A DNA stretch of 64,000 nucleotides, taken from positions 1,054,001 through 1,118,000 of the forward strand of contig CANMYO010000001.1 of the NCBI GenBank assembly GCA_947502145.1. The letters are read 5' to 3'. This document shows, one piece after another, positions 55,116 to 63,934 of this stretch. The translations under genes were made by a program, and so were the position numbers. Numbering within the stretch: the first letter of the stretch is position 1; every line of letters starts with the position of its first letter. Below the pieces are notes generated by a model. The model ran no database searches, was not told the DNA's origin, and saw only the letters and a program-made list of their open reading frames with translations. The DNA comes from an uncultured Paracoccaceae bacterium. Its GTDB lineage: Bacteria > Pseudomonadota > Alphaproteobacteria > Rhodobacterales > Rhodobacteraceae.

Positions 55116-56276
55116 CTAAGTCTTTGGTGACTTGTGGCCAAGGGCCCCGGCCAGCAGAAAGCTGATCGCGATAAACGGCAGGCCAACGCCAAAGGTCCAA
55201 CGCAGTCCAAGATGCTCTGCGACAAAGCCAAGCAGTGGCGGCCCCAGCAGGAACGCAAGGAACGAAAACTGCGCCAGCGCTGCGACATTGATCGCTGCGG
55301 GCCGGTCATCGCGCTGCGCCGCGGCTGACATGGCCAGCGGGAACATCACGCTGGTTCCCGCTCCGATCAGGCCAAACCCGATCAGTGCCACCGCGGCGCT
55401 GGGCGCAAAGAAAACCGTCAAGACGCCAACCGCCATCAACGTCTGCATCACCCGCGCGACGTTGGCCGGGGCAAAGCGGTCGACAAACCCGTCTGCAAAA
55501 AACCGCACCACCGCCTGTGAAAAGGCGGCGGCGGCTACCGCCAGCCCGCCTAGGAAAGGCAGCGCATCAAAGACAGAACTCATATAGATCGCGGACCAGT
55601 CAATGGACGCGCCCTCCAGCAGCATCGCCGATAACGACACCGCGACCAGCACAAGGATTGCAGGCGTCGGGCGGGCAATCACGGAGTGGGCGGCGTTCTG
55701 GTCGCTGCCGCGTTTTGGCGCGGGCTGGAAATCGGCCAGACAGACCCAGGTCGCAAGGGCAACCAACGGAACCGCAAGGGCCAGTTGCAGCAACGCCGAA
55801 ACCCCCAGCTGGGCCATCAGCCCGCCAAACAGCCCGGCCCCGAAAAAGCCGACGCTCCAAAAGGCATGAGCCCGGTTCATGATCCGCTTTCCGATCAGGG
55901 CCTCGGTGCGGTCCGCTTCGATATTGATGATGATTTCAACCGCACCGACGGTCAGGCCGGCGGGGATCAATAGCACGAACAATACCAATGGGCCCGGTGC
56001 CATGATCGCAATCGCAAACAGCACGGCCATCGCCGGGATCAGCGTGAGCGTGGCTCGTCGATGTCCCGCGCGTGCGATCAGTGGTGTGCTGAAGGTCAGT
56101 GCAATCAGCGTGCCCACTGCAAGTCCCATCAGGGCCAATCCCAAGGCGCCTTCCTCGATTCCCATGGCCTTCTTGACGTCCGGCAGGCGTGGGTAGATCT
56201 GGCCCAGCGCAAAGGAATAGATCGCAAACGCGGCAAAAACGCGTTGTTGTGGGCGAAGGTGTTTTGAAAAAGCCAT
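55116..56276 (-). CDS. Major facilitator superfamily transporter (YbjJ-like)
   Basis: The 386-residue protein has about twelve helices, starting FAAFAIYSFALGQIYPRLPDV, with the MFS loop motif ARAGHRRATL after helix 2. It resembles the YbjJ group, whose substrates are unknown. I chose ATG 56276 (MAFSKHLRPQQR). It is divergent from a DeoR-family regulator 82 bases away, and the repeat array between them suggests that the regulator controls it. A carbohydrate or its phosphate may be the signal; that is inference. Confidence 0.75.
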   Translation of the reverse strand: MAFSKHLRPQQRVFAAFAIYSFALGQIYPRLPDVKKAMGIEEGALGLALMGLAVGTLIALTFSTPLIARAGHRRATLTLIPAMAVLFAIAIMAPGPLVLFVLLIPAGLTVGAVEIIINIEADRTEALIGKRIMNRAHAFWSVGFFGAGLFGGLMAQLGVSALLQLALAVPLVALATWVCLADFQPAPKRGSDQNAAHSVIARPTPAILVLVAVSLSAMLLEGASIDWSAIYMSSVFDALPFLGGLAVAAAAFSQAVVRFFADGFVDRFAPANVARVMQTLMAVGVLTVFFAPSAAVALIGFGLIGAGTSVMFPLAMSAAAQRDDRPAAINVAALAQFSFLAFLLGPPLLGFVAEHLGLRWTFGVGLPFIAISFLLAGALGHKSPKT

Positions 56277-56301
56277 CGGTTGTCCAATCAGATTCGGATT
56301 A

Positions 56302-56328
56302 AACTTGCATAAACGTGCAGAACGTGCA
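56302..56328. promoter_or_regulatory. Triple AACKTGCA repeat, candidate DeoR operator
   Basis: AACTTGCA (56302-56309), AACGTGCA (56312-56319) and AACGTGCA (56321-56328) recur at spacings of 10 and 9 bases. The outer ends also form the inverted repeat CTTGCA (56304-56309) and TGCAAG (56325-56330). The array is in the gap between a divergent MFS gene and a DeoR-family gene and is spaced by one helical turn, as for operators bound by an oligomer. Confidence 0.5.
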
Positions 56329-56358
56329 AGAACAAGAAAACAATACATGGGATCGCGT

Positions 56359-57105
56359 ATGCTGACCGCCCAACGGCAACAATTGATCAAGGATGAGCTT
56401 TCTTCTCAGGGCCGGGTCTACGCGCGGGATCTGGCGCAACGGTTTGGACTGTCAGAGGATACGCTGCGCCGCGATCTGCGCAAACTTGCCGCCGCGGGTA
56501 TTTGTCAAAGGGTCTATGGCGGGGCGGTCGCGCCGGATGCCGGTCCGTTGCACCAAAGACATCAGCACCTGTCAGATGAAAAACAACGGTTGGCGGCAGC
56601 TGCGGTGCAACTGATTACCCCCGGTCAGACCATCCTGATCGATGCTGGCAGCACCAATACCGCCATCGCAAGGGCGTTGCCCGCGGACATGGATCTCACC
56701 CTCATCACAAATGCGCCGGATATTGCGACCATCGTTGCCGGACGCGGCGATATGCGGTTGATCGTGCTGGGCGGTGTGTTTGACCCGCAAACAGGCGCCT
56801 GCATGGGTCCGACCACCCGGGCAGAGGTCGCCAGCCTGCGCGCTGACCTGTTCTTCCTCGGCAGTTGCGGCGTCAGCGCGGCGCAGGGCGTCACCGCGTT
56901 TGACGCGGAAACCGCAGCGCTGAAACAGGCGATGCACGCCGCCAGCGATCAGGTTGTGATTGTTGCGACAAGCGACAAACTTGGAACCGCAGCGCCGTTT
57001 CGGGTGCTGCCGGCTGCAGATATCGCGACACTTGTCATCGGGGAAGACGCCCCTGGTGCGGCGGCGCTTGCAGCGTTGGGCGTGCCTTGTGTCACGGCAC
57101 TATAG
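56359..57105 (+). CDS. DeoR-family transcriptional regulator
   Basis: A 248-residue repressor of the DeoR/GlpR type. The N-terminal helix-turn-helix is VYARDLAQRFGLSEDTLRRDL, followed by GGAVAPDAG and the C-terminal sugar-phosphate-binding part with IDAGSTNTAIARAL and LVIGEDAPG. DeoR members respond to sugar phosphates. I chose ATG 56359; ATG 56347 is an alternative. It is divergent from the MFS carrier, most likely its target. Its last 6 bases overlap hemH. Confidence 0.87.
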   Translation: MLTAQRQQLIKDELSSQGRVYARDLAQRFGLSEDTLRRDLRKLAAAGICQRVYGGAVAPDAGPLHQRHQHLSDEKQRLAAAAVQLITPGQTILIDAGSTNTAIARALPADMDLTLITNAPDIATIVAGRGDMRLIVLGGVFDPQTGACMGPTTRAEVASLRADLFFLGSCGVSAAQGVTAFDAETAALKQAMHAASDQVVIVATSDKLGTAAPFRVLPAADIATLVIGEDAPGAAALAALGVPCVTAL

Positions 57106-58176
57106 CCACCCTTTGAGGTTGCGATCAATCACGCCGCACAGCGCGTCAATATGCGCAGCGTCGTCGTTCAGACAGGGAATATAGGTGAACTTCTCGCCGC
57201 CCGCTTCCTCAAAGGCTTCTTTGATCTCTTCGTTGATCTCTTCCAGCGTTTCGATGCAATCGGCGGAAAAGGCAGGGGCACAGACGGCGATGTTTCGAAT
57301 GCCGTCCTCTTCGGCAAGCCGGGCGACTTCCTGCACGGTATAGGGCTTGAGCCATTCCTCCGGACCAAAGCGGGACTGGAACGTGGTCACGATCTGGGTG
57401 TCATCCCAACCCAGCCGTTCCTGCAACAACCGCGAGGTCTTTTGGCATTGGCAATGATAAGGATCGCCTTCGCGCAAATAGCGTTCAGGCACACCATGAT
57501 AGGAACAGATCAGCTTTTCCGGTCGGGTGTCCGCCGCGGCATAGGCGCGTTCAATCGACTGGGCCAGCGCATCAATATAGGCCGGATCCGCGTAGTAGGG
57601 TTCTACCGTCCGGGTGATCGGTTGCCACTTTTCCGCCATCAGGGCGCGGAAGAACTGATCATTCGCGGTGGCGGATGTGGCCCCTGCGTAATGCGGATAA
57701 AGCGGGAAGAACAGAATCTTCTGACATCCCGCTTCGACCATTTCGCGCACCTTGGACTGGGTCGACGGATTGCCATAGCGCATGCAGAAATCGACCCTGA
57801 CGTCGTCACCGTATTGGGCGACCATCTTGTCGCGGATCGCTTTGGTTTGCGCCTTGGTGATTGTCAGCAATGGGCTTTCGTCGGCTTCATTGTTCCAGAT
57901 GGATTTATAGGCCGCGCCGGATGAAAAGGGGCGCTTGCTCAGGATCACCAGCTGCAACAGCGGCTGCCAAAGCCATGCGGAATAATCAACAACCCGCTTG
58001 TCTGACAGAAACTCGCTCAGGTACCGCCGCATTGACCAGTAATCGGTGGCATCCGGCGTGCCAAGGTTGGCGACAAGTATGCCGATGCGTGCGGGTTTGA
58101 TGGCCGGATGATCCGCCGGCGCATGGGCCGGGCAGGCCGCAGGCCGTTCGCTCTGTGTGTCGTCAAACATGGTCAT
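57100..58176 (-). CDS. hemH: Ferrochelatase
   Basis: HemH inserts ferrous iron into protoporphyrin IX, the last step of haem synthesis. The family motif ICSYHGVPERYLREGDPYH with the catalytic histidine is present, with CQKTSRLL following; the N-terminal NLGTPDATDYWSMRRYLSEFL is also conserved. The 358-residue protein starts at ATG 58176, with ATG 58170 as alternative, and has an N-terminal extension rich in Pro and Ala before the fold. With hemJ and hemW it makes three haem-related genes in the window, but not clustered. Confidence 0.94.
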   Translation of the reverse strand: MTMFDDTQSERPAACPAHAPADHPAIKPARIGILVANLGTPDATDYWSMRRYLSEFLSDKRVVDYSAWLWQPLLQLVILSKRPFSSGAAYKSIWNNEADESPLLTITKAQTKAIRDKMVAQYGDDVRVDFCMRYGNPSTQSKVREMVEAGCQKILFFPLYPHYAGATSATANDQFFRALMAEKWQPITRTVEPYYADPAYIDALAQSIERAYAAADTRPEKLICSYHGVPERYLREGDPYHCQCQKTSRLLQERLGWDDTQIVTTFQSRFGPEEWLKPYTVQEVARLAEEDGIRNIAVCAPAFSADCIETLEEINEEIKEAFEEAGGEKFTYIPCLNDDAAHIDALCGVIDRNLKGWL

Positions 58177-58228
58177 CTTTCGATCATTACCCCTTTGCGT
58201 GGGGCAGTTACAGGGCATACGTGCGGCA

Positions 58229-59065
58229 TCAATCTTTGGATGCTTCAGGGTTGAATTCGTCAACGCCCAGCGCCTCGGCCAGTCTGACTTTGGCACTGCC
58301 CGGACGTAACGGTTGTTGCTGGGTGTCCGATGGCGCCCAGCCTGTCAGGTGGATCACCTCAAACAATGCGGCAATGCGTCCATCCTGTTGCGGATAAAAG
58401 TCCTGCAATCTCTTGAGAATGGCCGACCTGGAAAAATGGCGCTGCCTCGCCGACAGCGCATTGCTTTCGCCCATCGCGCGCAGGTCCCGCAGTAGATGCG
58501 CAGGGGTCGCATAGCTGACGTTGTAGGGCGTGGAATCGGCCACTGGCAGCGCAAAACCGGCCCGCTGCAGCAACCCGCCAAGATCCCGAATTTCCGCCAT
58601 CGGCGCGATCCGCGGCGATAAACCCCCGGTCACGGCGATCTCGGACTCGGCCAGTGCGGCACGTAACGTGGCCAGTGTCTGTCCGCCCAGCAAGCTGGCA
58701 ATCAGAAGGCCATCAGGGCGCAGCGCCCGACGACATTGCACAAGCTGCCCCACAAGGTCGTTGGCCCAATGCAGCGACATCGCGTGAATGACCAGATCGG
58801 CAGATTGCGGCGCCAACTGCAATGTCTCGTCATCGGTGATCACGCGCGCACCGGGCAGGCGCGCCTGCCAGACCTGCGGCCAGCCTGTGACAATCGTGAC
58901 CTCCGTAAAGGTTCTGTTAACCTCTGTCAGTCTCTCTAAGACCTCATCGGCGGCGGCCTCTTGCAGAAACAGCGCAGGGCCGGCGGCGGATATCGCGGCG
59001 CGGTGGCGATTGCGCATCAGTGCGGCGCGGTCGGTCAGGGGTGCTGGATCTTGCATCCCGCTCAT
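58229..59065 (-). CDS. SAM methyltransferase, BioC/NDUFAF5-like
   Basis: A 278-residue class I methyltransferase. The SAM region is degenerate but recognisable, with LAPQSADLVIHAMSLHWAND and RRALRPDGLLIASLLGG and GQTLATLRAALAESE. This overall pattern is that of the alphaproteobacterial homologues of NDUFAF5, the complex I assembly hydroxylase; BioC is the other relative. It is divergent from comF, 13 bases apart. The substrate here is not established. Confidence 0.72.
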   Translation of the reverse strand: MSGMQDPAPLTDRAALMRNRHRAAISAAGPALFLQEAAADEVLERLTEVNRTFTEVTIVTGWPQVWQARLPGARVITDDETLQLAPQSADLVIHAMSLHWANDLVGQLVQCRRALRPDGLLIASLLGGQTLATLRAALAESEIAVTGGLSPRIAPMAEIRDLGGLLQRAGFALPVADSTPYNVSYATPAHLLRDLRAMGESNALSARQRHFSRSAILKRLQDFYPQQDGRIAALFEVIHLTGWAPSDTQQQPLRPGSAKVRLAEALGVDEFNPEASKD

Positions 59066-59078
59066 TTAGGAGGCTTCG

Positions 59079-59801
59079 GTGCTTTTGCAAAGCGTGATCC
59101 GGGCAATCTATCCCGCGCAATGCGTCGGATGTGATGCACAAACCGAATCCGAACACGGGCTTTGCGCCGCCTGCTGGGGGGCGACACAGTTCATTCATGG
59201 CATCTGCTGTGACACCTGTGGCGCACCGCTGATCGGTGATGGGGACGCTGACACACTCACATGTGATGATTGCATGCAGTTGGCGCGGCCTTGGGTGCGG
59301 GGACGGGCAGCGCTAGTCTATGCCGGGAAAGGGCGCAGCCTTGTACTTGCGCTCAAGCACGGTGACCGCACCGATCTTGCGATCCCCGCCGCCAAGTGGA
59401 TGGCCCAGAGGGCGCAGGCCATTATCGCGCCGGATGCGCTGCTTGTGCCGGTGCCGCTGCATTGGTCGCGATTGCTCCGGCGCAGATATAACCAGGCCGC
59501 CCTGCTCAGTGCGCAACTGGCCAGACGGTTGGGGAAACCGCATTGCCCGGATGCGCTGTTGCGACCGGCAAAGACCAAACCGCTGGATGGGCACAGCAAG
59601 GCAGACCGGTTCGCCAGCCTGTCAGGGGCGATCACATGCAACCCGCGTCGGGCGCATCTGATTGCCGGGCGGGATGTTGTGCTTGTCGATGATGTCATGA
59701 CATCCGGCGCAACACTTGGCGCCGCGGCCAGCGCGGTTTCGGCAGCTGGCGCACAGACGGTCTGCATTGTTACACTGGCACGCGTGGTCAAGGACACCTA
59801 G
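59079..59801 (+). CDS. ComF-family phosphoribosyltransferase-like protein
   Basis: A 240-residue ComF protein. N-terminal zinc-binding cysteines are at CVGCDAQ, GLCAACW, CCDTCGAP and CDDC, followed by the PRPP-binding motif VVLVDDVMTSGAT near residue 205. ComF supports DNA uptake in naturally competent bacteria, and homologues are widespread in others where the role is unclear. The start is GTG 59079 with a full ribosome site AGGAGG at 59068-59073. Confidence 0.9.
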   Translation: MLLQSVIRAIYPAQCVGCDAQTESEHGLCAACWGATQFIHGICCDTCGAPLIGDGDADTLTCDDCMQLARPWVRGRAALVYAGKGRSLVLALKHGDRTDLAIPAAKWMAQRAQAIIAPDALLVPVPLHWSRLLRRRYNQAALLSAQLARRLGKPHCPDALLRPAKTKPLDGHSKADRFASLSGAITCNPRRAHLIAGRDVVLVDDVMTSGATLGAAASAVSAAGAQTVCIVTLARVVKDT

Positions 59802-59837
59802 ATTACCTCCAACTGAATGCGAACAAGGAGGCAAACC

Positions 59838-60095
59838 ATGCAACCTGTTGAAATCTACACCTCGCCGACCTGCGGTTTCTGCCATGCCGCCAAACGGCTC
59901 TTGTCATCAAAGGGCGTGTCCTTTTCCGAAGTTGACGTCACACGCCATCCTGAACGCCGTGCCGAAATGGTGCAGCGGGCCAACGGTGGCCGCACGGTGC
60001 CGCAGATCTTTGTTGGCACCTCCCATGTCGGTGGCTGCGACGAGCTCTTCGCGCTCGAACAGGCGGGCAAACTGGATGCCCTGCTGGCGGCGTGA
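59838..60095 (+). CDS. grxC: Glutaredoxin 3
   Basis: An 85-residue glutathione-dependent disulfide reductase. The active site is CGFC in SPTCGFCHAAK (residues 10-20), with the cis-proline segment TVPQIFVG and the GG motif VGGCDEL. ATG 59838 is chosen. Its stop overlaps the nitrilase start by 4 bases (GTGA), so they form an operon. Confidence 0.95.
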   Translation: MQPVEIYTSPTCGFCHAAKRLLSSKGVSFSEVDVTRHPERRAEMVQRANGGRTVPQIFVGTSHVGGCDELFALEQAGKLDALLAA

Positions 60096-60919
60096 AGATC
60101 GGGCTGACCCAGCTTTGTGTCGGGGCTGACCCGCAGGAAAATCTGGAAACCACCCTGCCACTGGTCGAAAACGCCTTTGCCGCAGGTGCGCAGCTTGTCT
60201 GCACACCCGAAGTGACCGGCTTCATCACCACCGATGCCAATCGGCAGGCCGCCATTGTCACGTCCGAAGCGGCAGATGTAACGCTGGCGGCGCTGCGGGA
60301 CTGCGCGCTTCAGAACAAGCGCTGGATATCCATAGGCTCGCTTGCGGTGACAGCGCCAGAGGGCGATGGGCGCTTAGCGAACCGGTCCTTTCTGATCGCG
60401 CCGGACGGGCAGATCGCGGCCCGCTATGACAAGATCCACATGTTCGACGTCACCGTGTCAGAGACCGAGACGTACCGCGAGAGCAGGCGCTATGCGCCGG
60501 GCCAGCGTGCCGTCACGGCCCAGACCCCGCTGGCGCATATCGGTCTGTCGATCTGCTACGACCTGCGGTTTCCCCACCTTTATCGGGCCTTGGCCAAGGC
60601 AGGGGCCGAGGTGCTGTTGGTGCCGTCGGCCTTTTCGCCGGTGACAGGGCGGGCGCATTGGGAAACGCTGCTGCGGGCGCGGGCAATCGAAACGGGGTGT
60701 TTCGTGGTGGCCGCGGCGCAATCCGGGCAGCATGTGCAACACCCCAAGCCGCGCGCCACCCATGGGCATTCCATGGTTGTGAACCCCTGGGGCGAGGTGA
60801 TTTTGGATATGGGCACCGCTGTGGGCGTTACCACGGTTGATCTTGACCTTGCTGAGGTGGCACAAGCGCGGCAGCGGATCGCCGCATTGGATCATGATCG
60901 ACCATTTGAGGGCCCATAA
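60092..60919 (+). CDS. Carbon-nitrogen hydrolase (nitrilase/NIT2-type amidase)
   Basis: A 275-residue member of the nitrilase superfamily. The catalytic triad is visible as CTPEVTGF (Glu), YDKIHMFDV (Lys) and GLSICYDLRFPHLYRAL (Cys). The sequence is closest to the NIT1/NIT2 omega-amidase and deaminated-glutathione amidase branch. Being fused in an operon to a glutaredoxin is consistent with glutathione repair, but this is inferred. The start is GTG 60092. Confidence 0.88.
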   Translation: MKIGLTQLCVGADPQENLETTLPLVENAFAAGAQLVCTPEVTGFITTDANRQAAIVTSEAADVTLAALRDCALQNKRWISIGSLAVTAPEGDGRLANRSFLIAPDGQIAARYDKIHMFDVTVSETETYRESRRYAPGQRAVTAQTPLAHIGLSICYDLRFPHLYRALAKAGAEVLLVPSAFSPVTGRAHWETLLRARAIETGCFVVAAAQSGQHVQHPKPRATHGHSMVVNPWGEVILDMGTAVGVTTVDLDLAEVAQARQRIAALDHDRPFEGP

Positions 60920-61365
60920 TGTCTGACCCCACCGAAAACCTCGCAGTCTCGCTGTTCAGCGAACTCCTGGCGGTGGATCAATTGGCGCGAATCAAGGTGG
61001 CCAAAGTGCTGCCCAAAAAGATGGAACTTTCGCACTTTCTGGTGTTGAACCATCTGGCGCATAGCCCGGCAGAAAAGAACCCGGCCCAACTGGCCAAAAG
61101 CTTTCATCTCACCCGCGGTGCCATGACAAATACCCTGTCGAAACTTGAATGGGCGGGTTGGGTCCACGTCCGCCCTGACTGGGATGACGCCCGGCGCAAG
61201 ATGGTGGCGATCAGCCCTGCTGGCCGGGCCGCGCGCGATGCGGCGCTGGCGGCCATTGCGCCGCTGATCTCTGACGCGGTGTCCTCGGTGGGCAACGACA
61301 AGGTGCGGGCGACCCTGCCGGTCCTGCGGGCCCTGCGGTCGAAATTGTCCGAACAGGGCGAATGA
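60919..61365 (+). CDS. MarR-family transcriptional regulator
   Basis: A 148-residue winged-helix regulator. The DNA-binding region is FLVLNHLAHSPAEKNPAQLA, then SFHLTRGAMTNTLSKLEWAGWV, followed by the wing VHVRPDWDDARRKMVAISP. Such proteins respond to small phenolic or oxidant signals. It overlaps the nitrilase stop by one base and the GNAT gene by 4, so it may control its own operon. Confidence 0.88.
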   Translation: MSDPTENLAVSLFSELLAVDQLARIKVAKVLPKKMELSHFLVLNHLAHSPAEKNPAQLAKSFHLTRGAMTNTLSKLEWAGWVHVRPDWDDARRKMVAISPAGRAARDAALAAIAPLISDAVSSVGNDKVRATLPVLRALRSKLSEQGE

Positions 61366-62147
61366 TCCAGTCCCTGGCCCTGCGCAGCGACGTGCTGGCG
61401 ATGCGCGGATTGTCAGAGTTTGTGCAACACCCCGGCTATATCGCGCAACGCACCCCGGCAGAGCCGGACTACTGGATGGGCAATCAGCTGATCCTGTCCC
61501 GGCCCGATCACCCAGCCAAAGACGCCTTTGCCGCATTTGACACGCAGTTTCCGGCGGCCGCGCACAAGTCATTTGTCTGGGATGTGCCGGGGATGTCACC
61601 TGACCAGATTGATCCTGCGTTTGCCGCGCTGGGCTGCGACGTGGACACCTTCGACACGCTGGCGCTGAGCGGGGATATTGCCGCCGCGCCAACACCCGAT
61701 GGCATCGTGATGCGTTCGCTAAAGGGGGACGCGGATTGGGATGCATCCTTTGCTTTGCAGATGGAGATTGGCATCGAGGAAGGGCGCCCGAAAGAGACCT
61801 ACAGCGGTTATGCGCGCCGTCGCAATCACGCGCGCAGACAGCAAATCGCGGATGGGCTGGGGGCTTGGTTCGGCGCGTTCGACGGGGATAGGCTTGTCGC
61901 GCAGATGGGCATGTTCCACGATCAGGCGATTGCCCGCTATCAGCATGTCGAAACCCGCAAATCACACCGCCGGCGCGGCATCTGTGCCGCCCTGCTGCGC
62001 CATAGTTGCCTGTGGGCGCTGGGCCGCGCGCCCTCTGCCAAAGTGGTGATTGTTGCCCAAGCGGACAGCGCAGCGGGGCGGCTTTATCGCCGGATGGGGT
62101 TTGCCCATGCCGAAACGCTGGTTGAGGCGCTCAAGCGCGGGTACTAG
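61362..62147 (+). CDS. GNAT-family acetyltransferase
   Basis: The 261-residue protein has a C-terminal GNAT domain: [20 protein letters not shown] and [20 protein letters not shown], the acetyl-CoA-binding RRxGxxxxL motif. The N-terminal half is not recognisable and may be a second, degenerate GNAT-like unit. Substrate is unknown. ATG 61362 overlaps the marR-type stop (ATGA), and its own stop interlocks with the convergent ubiG stop (CTAG). Confidence 0.78.
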   Translation: MIQSLALRSDVLAMRGLSEFVQHPGYIAQRTPAEPDYWMGNQLILSRPDHPAKDAFAAFDTQFPAAAHKSFVWDVPGMSPDQIDPAFAALGCDVDTFDTLALSGDIAAAPTPDGIVMRSLKGDADWDASFALQMEIGIEEGRPKETYSGYARRRNHARRQQIADGLGAWFGAFDGDRLVAQMGMFHDQAIARYQHVETRKSHRRRGICAALLRHSCLWALGRAPSAKVVIVAQADSAAGRLYRRMGFAHAETLVEALKRGY

Positions 62148-62881
62148 CGTTTTACCGCGGCGGTGACGTAGTTGACCGACAGATCCTTGGCCGAAATTGA
62201 CCAGTTAAACCGCAACATGTCAAAGACATAGCCCTTGCGGTCTACTGGGGTCAGCCCGGCGTTTTCCAGCAGGGCAAACAGCTCTTCTGGGGTGATGAAT
62301 TTGTCCCAATCATGGGTGCCCTTGGGCAGCCAGCGCATCACCCACTCTGCCCCGACAATCGCCATGGCGAAACTCTTTGGATTGCGGTTGATCGTGGAAC
62401 ACAGGTGCAGACCGCCGGGTTTCAACAGTTGCTGACAGGCGGTCAGATAGCCCTGCGGGTCTGCGACATGTTCGACAACTTCCATGTTCAGCACCACGTC
62501 AAACTGTTCGCCCGCGGCGGCCATGTCTTCTGCGGTGCCGACGCGGTAATCAATCACCAGCCCGGATTGCTCTGCATGGATTCGGGCCACCGGGATGTTG
62601 CGCGGGGCGGCATCGACGCCGACAATTGTCGCCCCAAGGCGCGCCATAGGCTCGCACAGCAGCCCGCCGCCGCAGCCGATATCCAGAATGCGCAACCCGG
62701 CAAATGGTGCCGCAGCGGTCAGGTCGCGGTCAAACTCTGCCGCGATCTGACGTGTCGCATAGTCCAGACGCACCGGATTCATCATATGCAGGGGCTTGAA
62801 CTTGCCCTCCAGGTCCCACCATTCTGCGGCCATCGCCTCAAACTTGGCGATCTCGGCGGTATCAATCGTGTTTGTGCTCAT
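62144..62881 (-). CDS. ubiG: Ubiquinone biosynthesis O-methyltransferase UbiG
   Basis: UbiG carries out both O-methylations in ubiquinone synthesis. The N-terminal [26 protein letters not shown] (core [14 protein letters not shown]) and the SAM motif [19 protein letters not shown] are characteristic, as is [30 protein letters not shown], with its WLPKGTHDW end. The 245-residue length is normal. It is a single gene, divergent from pip. Confidence 0.96.
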   Translation of the reverse strand: MSTNTIDTAEIAKFEAMAAEWWDLEGKFKPLHMMNPVRLDYATRQIAAEFDRDLTAAAPFAGLRILDIGCGGGLLCEPMARLGATIVGVDAAPRNIPVARIHAEQSGLVIDYRVGTAEDMAAAGEQFDVVLNMEVVEHVADPQGYLTACQQLLKPGGLHLCSTINRNPKSFAMAIVGAEWVMRWLPKGTHDWDKFITPEELFALLENAGLTPVDRKGYVFDMLRFNWSISAKDLSVNYVTAAVKR

Positions 62882-62928
62882 GGTTTCTGCTTTTGCCTGC
62901 GCTAAGTCATGGTTTCCAGTCTATTGCC

Positions 62929-62938
62929 CCTATATAGG
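62929..62938. promoter_or_regulatory. CCTATATAGG palindrome before pip
   Basis: A perfect ten-base palindrome with a TATATA core, ending 6 bases before ATG 62945. As a -10 box it would start transcription at about the ATG, giving a leaderless or near-leaderless mRNA; no clear -35 is present. The same ten bases occur upstream of hslO (44906-44915). Confidence 0.3.
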
Positions 62939-62944
62939 TCAGTT

Positions 62945-63934
62945 ATGGACAAGGTCTTGAACCAAAAGCGCGCAACGGCGTATTTATATCCGTCGATTGA
63001 CCCATTCGACCAGCGCATGCTGGATGTGGGCGACGGGCATCGGATCTATGTCGAACAATGCGGCAACCCCAACGGTATTCCCGTGGTGATCCTGCATGGC
63101 GGCCCCGGCGGCGGATGCAGCCCCGCAATGCGCCGCTATTTTGACCCTGACATCTATCGGGTTGTGCTGTTTGACCAGCGCGGCTGCGGCCGGTCCCGGC
63201 CTCATGCCAGCGTGCAGGACAATACCACCTGGCACCTTGTCGCGGACATCGAACAGATCCGCGAAACACTCGGGATCAACCGTTGGATCGTGTTTGGCGG
63301 CAGCTGGGGGGCGACGCTTGCGCTGATCTACGGCCAAAGCCACCCGTCCCGGACCGCTGCATTTGTGCTGCGCGGGGTGTTCCTGATGACCAAGCCAGAG
63401 CTGGATTGGTTCTACGGTGGCGGCGCCGGGCGGTTCTGGCCCGATCTTTGGGAACGCTTTACCAAGCTGATCCCCCAAGACGAACAGGATGATTTGATTG
63501 CGGCCTACCATCGACGGCTGTTTTCAGGCGATATCACGCAGGAAACCCGATATGCCCGCGCCTGGGCTGCATGGGAAAATGCCCTTGCTGCTATGAACAG
63601 CGACGGGGTGACCGGCGAAAGCCCGGCGGATTACGCGCGCGCCTTTGCGCGGCTGGAAAACCATTATTTCCAGAATGCAGGGTTTCTTGGGCCAGACAGA
63701 CAAATTCTGGACTGCATGGACCGGATCAAAGGTATTCCCGCCGTGATCGTTCAGGGGCGCTATGATATGATCTGCCCGCCGTTGTCTGCGCATACCTTGG
63801 CCGCGACGTGGCCGGCTGCAAAATTGCACATGATCGGCCGCGCGGGCCACGCCCTGTCAGAGCCGGGAATCAGCGCAGAGCTTGTCCGCACCATGGATCG
63901 GCTGGGGCGGGACCGCCGAAAAATAGGGTTTTGA
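62945..63934 (+). CDS. pip: Proline iminopeptidase
   Basis: Pip removes N-terminal proline from peptides. The alpha/beta-hydrolase fold has the oxyanion motif HGGPGGGCSP, the nucleophile elbow GGSWGATLAL with the catalytic serine, GRYDMICPP carrying the aspartate and GRAGHALSEPG carrying the histidine. ATG 62945 (329 residues) is chosen; AGGT stands six bases before it. The window ends 66 bases after its stop; that stretch holds no complete gene, but an ATG near 63986 (MLELW) could open the next one. Confidence 0.93.
   Translation: MDKVLNQKRATAYLYPSIDPFDQRMLDVGDGHRIYVEQCGNPNGIPVVILHGGPGGGCSPAMRRYFDPDIYRVVLFDQRGCGRSRPHASVQDNTTWHLVADIEQIRETLGINRWIVFGGSWGATLALIYGQSHPSRTAAFVLRGVFLMTKPELDWFYGGGAGRFWPDLWERFTKLIPQDEQDDLIAAYHRRLFSGDITQETRYARAWAAWENALAAMNSDGVTGESPADYARAFARLENHYFQNAGFLGPDRQILDCMDRIKGIPAVIVQGRYDMICPPLSAHTLAATWPAAKLHMIGRAGHALSEPGISAELVRTMDRLGRDRRKIGF

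Noticed and set aside
58176-58296. Upstream extension of ferrochelatase
   Set aside because: The extra 40 residues lack similarity to the family and contain no ribosome-site support; ATG 58176 or 58170 fits better.
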